A DNA stretch of 9,813 nt, from NCBI GenBank assembly GCA_004558185.1, contig SFDP01000064.1:1-9813 (forward strand), written 5' to 3'. A model generated the notes under the pieces. It searched no databases and had not been told where the DNA came from. It was given only the letters and a program-made list of their open reading frames with translations. Origin of the DNA: Lachnospiraceae bacterium. Its GTDB lineage: Bacteria > Bacillota > Clostridia > Lachnospirales > Lachnospiraceae. Below, piece after piece: positions 1 through 4,980 of this stretch; position 1 is the first letter of the stretch; every line of letters starts with the position of its first letter. The position numbers and the translations under genes were made by a program.

Positions 1-190
1 AGGGTCAAAAGCCCCTAACTATGATACCTACGGATTGTTACGTACTTCGTACTCCCACAATCCTGCAAAATATTCGCATATCGTGGTGCTTACGCCCCAT
101 TTTTAAGCTCATATTTTGGCGGGTCTCAAGGACATTCACCCACATTTGAGCAAGCTCATGTGGGTTCAGACCTTTTGACCCTGGTATCAT
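1..190. repeat. Structured MITE-like repeat, copy 1 (left edge may be cut by the window)
   Basis: The block begins AGGGTCAAAAG (1-11) and ends with its exact reverse complement CTTTTGACCCT (172-182). The inverted ends may extend outwards after a 3-base gap: ATCAT at 186-190 matches ATGAT just outside the left end of copy 2. Inside are further pairings: GGATTGT/ACAATCC (32-38 with 57-63), GCTTA/TAAGC (88-92 with 104-108), and GGTCT/AGACC (122-126 with 168-172) enclosing an 8-bp stem ACCCACAT/ATGTGGGT (138-145 with 158-165). A second copy lies at the right edge of the window. There is no transposase. Size, terminal inverted repeats and repetition fit a non-autonomous MITE-type element; a structured RNA gene is the alternative. 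Whether it moves is inference. Confidence 0.8.
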
Positions 191-195
191 AATAT

Positions 196-238
196 AACGT
201 GTCGCAAAATCGATGAATGATGGATCTTGCGACACGTT
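196..238. repeat. 12-bp perfect inverted repeat next to the structured repeat; possible terminator of the PepSY lipoprotein gene
   Basis: AACGTGTCGCAA (196-207) pairs perfectly with TTGCGACACGTT (227-238). After one mismatch the stem continues for three pairs (209-211 with 223-225), leaving an 11-base loop. It starts 36 bases past the stop codon of the minus-strand lipoprotein gene, a sensible place for a terminator, but neither strand has a clear T tract after the stem. It may instead belong to the adjacent repeat family. The second copy of that repeat is cut before this point, so the window cannot decide. Confidence 0.55.
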
Positions 239-273
239 CATTTGGCTTAATTCATGTAGTTATTTACTGATGA

Positions 274-1326
274 TCAATCATAAATGGATTCAGCATCCCA
301 CTCGATAATATTACCGGTGGCTGCATCAATTTCAAATTCATATTCCATGGTATTGTAGATGATTTTTCCCTCATAAACCGTTCTGCCATCATCATAGTCT
401 GTATAAATTCGGATATTGCTTTCTGTTGCACCGCTGACCCTGGACAGGGCAGTCTGCTTTGCCGTTTCAATGCTTACTCCAGCACTACCTGCTGAAGCTG
501 CTGCAGAAGTCTGGGCTTGCTGCTTGGGAACATAGTTGCTTTCCATGTCATAATCATAGCTCAAGACAGCCCCGGTAGAGGCATCGATCTCATAGTCATA
601 CTCAGTATTTCCTGCATAAAATTCTGCATCATAGATCCATAGTCCGTCATCAAAATCCAGTTTTGCGTAGGAGAACTGGACATTCGCAGAATTTATACCG
701 GCATGATTCATGGCAATTTCCAGAGCTTTGGTTTCTCCTATATAAGAGGAAGAATTTGCAGCCTGAGCCATGGACACATTCCGGTCAGGAAGGCTGGCCT
801 GATTAATCGTTGTAGTAGTAGGGGTGGCCTGGGTAGTAGCGTCTGCTGAGGCAGCTTTTTGATTCTGAGTAACTGAGCCAGTCTGATTGCTTTGAGCGGC
901 AGCCTGCCCATTCTGTACACCTGCAGTAGCCGCAGTCTTCTGAGAAGCAGAGACCTTAGTCTGTGCTGTTGTCTGGGAGCCGGAAACAGTGCCTCCGGCA
1001 GCCTGAGAGGCAGAAGCCGCAGCCGGAGCGGTGTAAGGAATTGCTTCTCCGGTATTGGGATCAATGGTTACCAGCTCTCCGGTATTAGGGTCAATAAAAA
1101 CCTGAATATAATTCCCGGTGGGATTGGTAGCGGTATTGGTGCTGTCAGGGGTCTGCTGACCGGAAGCTCCCTGAGAGGCAGTAATATTGGTGGAACCGAC
1201 AGTTCTCTGGGAGGATGTACCTTTGGCAGAACCCGCAGCCTGTGCAGTATTGGCAGCAGAGGAGCAGGCAGTTAAGGTAAAGGATAAGCCTAATAGGGCA
1301 ACTAATAGTTTTGTTCTGTTTTTCAT
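274..1326 (-). CDS. PepSY-domain lipoprotein with long Ala/Ser/Thr/Gln-rich linker
   Basis: The 350-residue product is predicted to be exported and lipid-anchored. It starts MKNRTK, has a hydrophobic stretch (7-19) and the lipobox LTAC, with Cys21 as the lipidated residue. Residues 22-190 are low-complexity Ala/Ser/Thr/Gln/Gly, apart from a tandem IDPNTGE motif (78-84 and 88-94). Two PepSY-like domains follow, at about 194-262 and 283-345, each with a DDG turn and an E-I-D-A-x-T-G strand near its end. The ATG at 1326 is chosen because AAGGAG lies 8 bases upstream and the signal peptide starts there; an in-frame ATG at 1410 would add 28 residues and spoil the signal peptide. PepSY domains occur in peptidase inhibitors and envelope sensors; the exact role here is unknown. 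It lies downstream of the DUF4405-like gene on the same strand, with its own promoter-like region. Confidence 0.88.
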   Translation of the reverse strand: MKNRTKLLVALLGLSFTLTACSSAANTAQAAGSAKGTSSQRTVGSTNITASQGASGQQTPDSTNTATNPTGNYIQVFIDPNTGELVTIDPNTGEAIPYTAPAAASASQAAGGTVSGSQTTAQTKVSASQKTAATAGVQNGQAAAQSNQTGSVTQNQKAASADATTQATPTTTTINQASLPDRNVSMAQAANSSSYIGETKALEIAMNHAGINSANVQFSYAKLDFDDGLWIYDAEFYAGNTEYDYEIDASTGAVLSYDYDMESNYVPKQQAQTSAAASAGSAGVSIETAKQTALSRVSGATESNIRIYTDYDDGRTVYEGKIIYNTMEYEFEIDAATGNIIEWDAESIYD

Positions 1327-1359
1327 TTTATCATCTCCTTCATATGTACATTGGTTTAA

Positions 1360-1374
1360 CCTGATGATATCAGG
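1360..1374 (-). promoter_or_regulatory. Candidate -10 element inside a small palindrome, upstream of the lipoprotein gene
   Basis: On the minus strand the sequence is CCTGAT-ATC-ATCAGG, a 6-bp inverted repeat with a 3-base centre. It contains TATCAT (1369 to 1364), a 5/6 match to the sigma-A -10 box, lying 18 bp downstream of the second TTTAAT of the direct-repeat box. A transcript would start near 1357 and leave a leader of about 30 bases carrying the AAGGAG site. The palindrome could be an operator or chance symmetry. Confidence 0.5.
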
Positions 1375-1377
1375 ATA

Positions 1378-1404
1378 ATGGCTAAAAATTAAAATTAAAT
1401 TAAA
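1378..1404 (-). promoter_or_regulatory. Direct-repeat box TTTAAT-N5-TTTAAT upstream of the PepSY lipoprotein gene
   Basis: On the minus strand TTTAAT occurs at 1404-1399 and again at 1393-1388, an 11-bp period, followed by GCCAT (1382-1378). The same arrangement sits upstream of the DUF4405-like gene (1943-1918). Hexamer direct repeats one helical turn apart are the usual binding geometry of OmpR/PhoB-family response regulators, as in the CiaR site NTTAAG-N5-WTTAAG. The second hexamer sits where a -35 box would be, which fits a class-II activator. The identity of the regulator is inference. Confidence 0.6.
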
Positions 1405-1425
1405 AAACAAAGATTTTTGATCTGA

Positions 1426-1851
1426 TCATGATTTTTTCGTCAGCACAGCCGTTATCATCTTTCTATGGAAGAAGATATGCAGCAGGATAGAGGCTATGGT
1501 CAGATAAGCCGTAAACTCATGGACCTCCTCCCAAAAGTGTCTGTTATAGACATAGAGAGAAGGGAAAACATCTTTGGAAATAAACAGACCGATAACGATG
1601 GTGCAGGCAGCAGAGACAAAAAGCAGTCCGTTAGTAAGGTATCGCCCAAGAAGAGAAGGGCTCTTTTTCATAAACATAGCCGTAATCTCTGTTTTCATCT
1701 TGCGTAAATTATAAGCAAGATGGATGAGGGCCAGAAGGGCGATAAAGAGTCCCAACAGCTCATGCCAGAAATCTTCATCAAAAAAAAGCATAAATAACCA
1801 TAACAGCGCCATAATAATATCAAAATAGATTTTTGCAGTAAGTTTTTTCAT
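1426..1851 (-). CDS. Small four-helix membrane protein, DUF4405-like, putative haem b binder
   Basis: The 141-residue protein has four hydrophobic segments (about 8-24, 32-48, 72-91 and 112-128) separated by short charged loops. Two His pairs have identical spacing: H30 and H44 around the second helix, and H111 and H125 around the fourth, each 14 residues apart. Both pairs sit in a similar setting, FWHE and FWEEVHE. In cytochrome b-type four-helix bundles, His residues 13-14 apart on two helices ligate two stacked haems, so a di-haem or electron-transfer role is plausible but unproven. The overall shape resembles the DUF4405 family. The ATG at 1851 is preceded by a purine-rich AAGGAAAGGAAG. 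The gene is followed by the PepSY lipoprotein gene 99 bp downstream, with no clear terminator between. Confidence 0.8.
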   Translation of the reverse strand: MKKLTAKIYFDIIMALLWLFMLFFDEDFWHELLGLFIALLALIHLAYNLRKMKTEITAMFMKKSPSLLGRYLTNGLLFVSAACTIVIGLFISKDVFPSLYVYNRHFWEEVHEFTAYLTIASILLHIFFHRKMITAVLTKKS

Positions 1852-1873
1852 TGTTCTTCTTCCTTTCCTTTTC

Positions 1874-1894
1874 TAAACCTTCTTCTTAGGTTTA
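1874..1894 (-). promoter_or_regulatory. 7-bp inverted repeat in the leader of the DUF4405-like gene
   Basis: TAAACCT (1874-1880) and AGGTTTA (1888-1894) are exact reverse complements separated by 7 bases. The repeat lies 22 bases upstream of the ATG, just before the purine-rich ribosome binding site. It could form an mRNA hairpin or be an operator. The sequence alone does not say which. Confidence 0.4.
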
Positions 1895-1917
1895 TTGCTT
1901 TGTAAAAAGGAAAATAC

Positions 1918-1943
1918 ATGGCAAAGATTAAAATAAAATTAAA
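1918..1943 (-). promoter_or_regulatory. Direct-repeat box TTTAAT-N5-TTTAAT upstream of the DUF4405-like gene
   Basis: On the minus strand TTTAAT occurs at 1943-1938 and at 1932-1927, followed by GCCAT (1922-1918). Against the box upstream of the lipoprotein gene, 17 of 18 bases across the two hexamers and flanks agree, and GCCAT is kept with a one-base difference in spacing. I could not find a convincing -10 box at the expected distance; the best nearby AT-rich string is TATTTT (1916-1911). Confidence 0.55.
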
Positions 1944-2099
1944 AATGGTAAATTTTAGTATTAAGCAGGAATGGTAACCTCGCTTTATACAGGAGGCGGA
2001 TTAAAATATAAAAAAAATATTAAATCAATCAACAAAAGAAAATAAGCGAAAATGAAAGAAAACAAGAGGTAATAATAGATAATATGAAATATAAGGGTA

Positions 2100-2121
2100 T
2101 ATATCTATTTGCGTAGATATA
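2100..2121 (+). promoter_or_regulatory. 8-bp palindrome overlapping the -35 region of groES
   Basis: TATATCTA (2100-2107) and TAGATATA (2114-2121) are exact reverse complements around a 6-base centre TTTGCG. The centre lies about 27 bp upstream of the TATAAT box, so the palindrome covers the -35 region. It differs from CIRCE and from the tandem CtsR heptamer. It may bind a second regulator, or reflect chance in AT-rich DNA. Confidence 0.45.
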
Positions 2122-2134
2122 GAGAAAAGAATAA

Positions 2135-2140
2135 TATAAT
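2135..2140 (+). promoter_or_regulatory. groESL promoter, -10 box TATAAT
   Basis: A consensus TATAAT sits 8 bases before the CIRCE operator, so transcription would begin at the very edge of the operator. The -35 box is unclear: TTGCGT (2109-2114) is 20 bp away and TAGATA (2114-2119) is 15 bp away, both off the usual 17. Confidence 0.7.
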
Positions 2141-2148
2141 CCATAAAG

Positions 2149-2175
2149 TTAGCACTCGATAACAATGAGTGCTAA
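2149..2175 (+). promoter_or_regulatory. CIRCE operator (HrcA binding site) upstream of groES
   Basis: TTAGCACTC (2149-2157), 9 spacer bases, then GAGTGCTAA (2167-2175): an exact match to the CIRCE consensus. HrcA bound here represses groESL until heat or misfolded protein draws the GroE chaperonin away from HrcA. It lies over the expected transcription start and about 50 bases before the groES ATG. hrcA itself is not in this window. Confidence 0.97.
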
Positions 2176-2224
2176 CAAACTTACTTAACAGAATTAAATT
2201 GTAAACAAGACAGGAGGCAATATC

Positions 2225-2512
2225 ATGAAATTAGTACCCTTAGGTGACAGAGTTGTATTAAAGCAGTTGGTAGCAGAGGAAACTACCAAATCCGGTATCG
2301 TTTTACCAGGGCAGAGCAAGGAAAAACCTCAGCAGGCTGAAGTGGTTGCAGTAGGCCCCGGGGGAACGGTTGACGGAAAAGAAGTAAAAATGGAAGTGAA
2401 GCCAAAGGATATGGTGATTTATTCCAAATATGCAGGAACTGAAGTAAAGCTTGACGAGGAAGAATTTATCGTAGTCAGGCAGTCTGACATTCTGGCTATT
2501 ATTGAGGCATAG
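2225..2512 (+). CDS. groES: Co-chaperonin GroES
   Basis: The 95-residue protein is the heptameric lid of the GroEL chamber in the cytoplasm. It has the family start (PLGDRVVLK, residues 5-13), the flexible mobile loop with the hydrophobic tripeptide that docks on GroEL (SGIVLPG, about 23-29), and the conserved VGPGG segment (43-47). Its length is normal for bacterial GroES. The ATG is preceded by AGGAGG about 8 bases upstream. It is the first gene of the CIRCE-controlled operon, and groEL follows after 132 bases. Confidence 0.98.
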   Translation: MKLVPLGDRVVLKQLVAEETTKSGIVLPGQSKEKPQQAEVVAVGPGGTVDGKEVKMEVKPKDMVIYSKYAGTEVKLDEEEFIVVRQSDILAIIEA

Positions 2513-2544
2513 ACCTGGCAGACCGGAGTGTATTCATTTAGGCA

Positions 2545-2569
2545 ATAGGGCAGATATTGTCTGTTCTAT
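2545..2569 (+). other. Intercistronic hairpin between groES and groEL
   Basis: As RNA, 2545-2554 pairs with 2560-2569 over ten consecutive positions, two of them G-U wobbles, around the 5-base loop TATTG. No T tract follows, so it is unlikely to be a complete terminator. It could stabilise or mark a processing site in the groESL mRNA, or set the ratio of the two products. Confidence 0.5.
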
Positions 2570-2644
2570 GCATGAGATTGTTATGGAATAGAAAAGACAA
2601 AATCATATAAGATAGAAATGTATGGATTGCAGGAGGAATGAAAG

Positions 2645-4264
2645 ATGGCAAAAGAAATTAAATATGGAGCAGAGGCTCGTGCAGCATTAGAGGCCGGTGT
2701 AAATCAGTTAGCAAATACCGTAAGAGTGACTTTAGGCCCTAAAGGAAGAAATGTGGTTTTGGATAAATCCTTTGGTGCACCTCTGATTACCAACGATGGA
2801 GTAACTATTGCAAAGGAAATCGAGCTGGAAGATGCTTTCGAAAATATGGGCGCACAGCTTGTCAAGGAAGTAGCAACCAAAACCAACGATGTAGCTGGTG
2901 ACGGCACCACCACAGCAACCGTTCTGGCTCAGGCTATGGTACATGAAGGAATCAAGAACCTGGCAGCGGGAGCTAATCCTATCATTTTAAGAAAGGGAAT
3001 GAAAAAGGCTACTGACTGTGCGGTGGAAGCTATTGCAAAAATGAGTTCTCCCATTAAAGGCAAGGATCATATTGCAAGGGTAGCAGCAATTTCTGCCGGT
3101 GATGACGGTGTAGGCCAGTTAGTGGCAGATGCAATGGAGAAGGTTTCCAATGATGGTGTCATCACCATTGAGGAAAGCAAGACTATGCTGACTGAGCTGG
3201 ATCTGGTAGAAGGTATGCAGTTTGACAGGGGCTATATTTCTGCTTACATGGCAACCGATATGGAAAAAATGGAAGCTGTTTTAGATAATCCCTACATTCT
3301 GATTACGGATAAGAAGATTTCCAATATTCAGGAGATTCTTCCTGTATTGGAGCAGATCGTACAAAGCGGTGCAAAGCTTTTGATCATTGCTGAGGATGTG
3401 GAGGGTGAAGCATTAACTACTCTGATCGTAAATAAATTAAGAGGTACCTTCAATGTAGTAGCAGTTAAGGCTCCCGGCTATGGTGACAGAAGAAAAGCCA
3501 TGCTGGAGGATATTGCCATCCTTACCGGAGGTCAGGTTATCTCCGAAGAGCTGGGACTGGATCTGAAGGAAGTGACCATGGATCAATTGGGACGTGCAAA
3601 ATCCGTTAAGGTACAGAAGGAAGCTACCGTTATCGTAGAAGGTGCAGGAAACAGCGAATCTATCCAGGCAAGAATCGCACAGATCAAAAAGCAGATTGAA
3701 GAAACGACCTCTGAGTTTGATAAGGAAAAATTGCAGGAGAGACTGGCTAAGCTGGCTGGCGGTGTGGCAGTTATCCGTGTGGGTGCTGCTACGGAAACAG
3801 AAATGAAGGAAGCTAAGCTCCGTCTTGAGGATGCTTTGGCAGCTACCAGAGCAGCAGTAGAGGAAGGAATTATTTCCGGTGGTGGTTCTGCTTATATTCA
3901 TGCTTCCAAGGAAGTGGCAAAATTGGCAGATACACTGGAAGGAGACGAAAAGACCGGTGCTCAGATCGTATTGAAGGCATTGGAATCTCCTCTGTATCAC
4001 ATTGCAGCCAACGCAGGCCTGGAAGGCAGCGTTATCATCAACAAGGTAAGAGAGTCTCAGGAAGGAACCGGATTTGATGCCTTGAAGGAAGAGTATGTGA
4101 ATATGGTGGAAGCAGGTATTCTTGATCCTGCAAAAGTAACAAGAAGTGCACTGCAGAATGCTACCAGTGTAGCAGCAACCCTGTTGACAACGGAATCTGT
4201 AGTAGCCAATATCAAAGAGGATGCACCTGCAATGCCTGCAGGCGGCATGGGCGGCATGATGTAA
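2645..4264 (+). CDS. groEL: Chaperonin GroEL (Hsp60)
   Basis: The 539-residue ATP-driven folding chamber subunit assembles as two heptameric rings and works with GroES. Visible marks are the nucleotide-binding GPKGRNV (31-37) and GDGTTTATVLA (85-95), the family signature AAVEEGIISGGG in the second half, and the flexible Gly-Met tail ending GGMGGMM. Length and composition are ordinary and there are no frame disruptions. The ATG at 2645 is preceded by AGGAGG; a nearer ATG at 2639 is out of frame. It is cotranscribed with groES and closed by a hairpin at 4291-4330. Confidence 0.98.
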   Translation: MAKEIKYGAEARAALEAGVNQLANTVRVTLGPKGRNVVLDKSFGAPLITNDGVTIAKEIELEDAFENMGAQLVKEVATKTNDVAGDGTTTATVLAQAMVHEGIKNLAAGANPIILRKGMKKATDCAVEAIAKMSSPIKGKDHIARVAAISAGDDGVGQLVADAMEKVSNDGVITIEESKTMLTELDLVEGMQFDRGYISAYMATDMEKMEAVLDNPYILITDKKISNIQEILPVLEQIVQSGAKLLIIAEDVEGEALTTLIVNKLRGTFNVVAVKAPGYGDRRKAMLEDIAILTGGQVISEELGLDLKEVTMDQLGRAKSVKVQKEATVIVEGAGNSESIQARIAQIKKQIEETTSEFDKEKLQERLAKLAGGVAVIRVGAATETEMKEAKLRLEDALAATRAAVEEGIISGGGSAYIHASKEVAKLADTLEGDEKTGAQIVLKALESPLYHIAANAGLEGSVIINKVRESQEGTGFDALKEEYVNMVEAGILDPAKVTRSALQNATSVAATLLTTESVVANIKEDAPAMPAGGMGGMM

Positions 4265-4290
4265 ATTTTGTCGAAACGATAATTAATAAG

Positions 4291-4330
4291 GAGCCATCAC
4301 CTGAGGAAAACTCAAGGTGATGGCTCTTTC
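4291..4330 (+). terminator. Hairpin terminator of the groESL operon
   Basis: GAGCCATCACCT (4291-4302) pairs exactly with AGGTGATGGCTC (4315-4326). With A4315 bulged, TGAG/CTCA can extend the stem to a GAAAA loop. Only a short T run (TTT) follows, so termination may be partial. The apt promoter begins immediately after it. Confidence 0.8.
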
Positions 4331-4332
4331 CA

Positions 4333-4361
4333 TTGACTTTGGCGAAATTTGACTATATAAT
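4333..4361 (+). promoter_or_regulatory. Sigma-A promoter for the apt-rel-hydrolase-hemZ run
   Basis: TTGACT (4333-4338, 5/6 to consensus), a 17-bp spacer and a perfect TATAAT (4356-4361). It is the best promoter match in the window and starts 3 bases after the groEL terminator. Transcription would begin near 4368, leaving a leader of about 54 bases before apt. No operator-like symmetry is seen, which suggests constitutive expression. Confidence 0.85.
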
Positions 4362-4411
4362 TTAGGATAAATTCATTGGATAAGATGATACAGTGGGTAG
4401 AAAATCACTAT

Positions 4412-4416
4412 GGAGG
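4412..4416 (+). promoter_or_regulatory. Ribosome binding site that decides the apt start
   Basis: GGAGG lies 5 bases before the ATG at 4422. The in-frame ATG at 4410 overlaps this site and has no Shine-Dalgarno sequence of its own, so the downstream ATG is preferred. Confidence 0.8.
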
Positions 4417-4421
4417 ATACA

Positions 4422-4946
4422 ATGAAGAGATTAGAAGAATATGTGAGAAGTATTCCGGATTTTCCGGAAGAAGGGATTATATTCAGGGATGTTACCAGTG
4501 TTCTGCAGGATGCCGAGGGACTTAAGCTGGCTATCGATACCATGCAGAATCTGATTCAGGATTTAGAGTATGATGTAATTGCAGGCGCCGAATCCAGAGG
4601 TTTTATCTTTGGCACTCCCATTGCCTATAATATGGGAAAGCCCTTTGTCCTGATTCGAAAGAAGGGAAAGCTGCCCTGTGAGACGATGGAAAAGGAGTAT
4701 GAGCTGGAGTATGGTACGGCGACTGTGGAAATTCACAAGGATGCCATTAAGCATGGACAGAAGGTGCTCTTAGTAGATGACTTAATTGCTACGGGAGGAA
4801 CCACCAAAGCCATGATTGAACTGGTGGAGGCTCTGGGAGGAGAAGTAGTAGGTGTGCTGGTGCTTATGGAGCTGGCAGGTCTGGAAGGAAGAAAGAAAAT
4901 TGACGGCTATCGTTTGGATGCCGCCATAACCTATGAGGGCAAATAA
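4422..4946 (+). CDS. apt: Adenine phosphoribosyltransferase
   Basis: The 174-residue cytoplasmic enzyme joins adenine to PRPP to give AMP and pyrophosphate in purine salvage. It opens with the typical YVRSIPDFPEEGIIFRDVT (7-25), has the AGAESRGFIFG loop (54-64) and the PRPP-binding motif VLLVDDLIATGGT (115-127), whose adjacent acidic residues D119-D120 contact the ribose. The length is normal for bacterial Apt. The start at 4422 gives MKRLEEY, as in relatives; starting at 4410 would add MEDT without a ribosome binding site. rel follows 34 bases downstream, so the two are very probably cotranscribed. The pairing links adenine salvage to the (p)ppGpp enzyme, an arrangement common in Clostridia. 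Confidence 0.96.
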   Translation: MKRLEEYVRSIPDFPEEGIIFRDVTSVLQDAEGLKLAIDTMQNLIQDLEYDVIAGAESRGFIFGTPIAYNMGKPFVLIRKKGKLPCETMEKEYELEYGTATVEIHKDAIKHGQKVLLVDDLIATGGTTKAMIELVEALGGEVVGVLVLMELAGLEGRKKIDGYRLDAAITYEGK

Positions 4947-4971
4947 GTAAGCTTAGCCCGAAGAATAATTG

Positions 4972-4977
4972 GGTGAT
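4972..4977 (+). promoter_or_regulatory. Ribosome binding site that decides the rel start
   Basis: GGTGAT matches the 3' part of the AGGAGGTGAT anti-SD complement. Aligned that way it is correctly spaced for the ATG at 4981. The in-frame TTG at 4969 lacks a site, and the ATG at 4987 is too far away. Confidence 0.55.
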
Positions 4978-4980
4978 GGG

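Larger units (their letters stand above)
1852..2224. other. AT-rich divergent regulatory region between the membrane-protein pair and groES
   Basis: No credible gene lies in these 373 bases. From the left it holds the leader of the DUF4405-like gene with an inverted repeat (1874-1894), its direct-repeat box (1918-1943), about 110 bases of A-rich sequence with no recognisable feature (roughly 1980-2095), then the groES promoter with a palindrome at 2100-2121 and the CIRCE operator. Confidence 0.7.

Noticed and set aside
892..1275. Plus-strand 127-codon open frame opposite the lipoprotein gene
   Set aside because: A Ser/Arg/Gly-rich shadow of the low-complexity linker, without a ribosome binding site or recognisable domain.
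1327..1410. 28-residue N-terminal extension of the PepSY lipoprotein starting at the ATG at 1410
   Set aside because: It would place codons across the direct-repeat box and candidate -10, lacks a ribosome binding site and moves the lipoprotein signal inside the protein. The ATG at 1326 has AAGGAG at 8 bases.
1980..2095. A-rich stretch upstream of the groES promoter, considered for a small gene or leader peptide
   Set aside because: The only ATG-led frames are a handful of codons long, and no stem or known motif is visible.
3437..4000. Minus-strand 187-codon frame inside groEL
   Set aside because: It lies antisense to conserved GroEL codons, is Cys/Ser/Phe-rich without family features and has no start signals.
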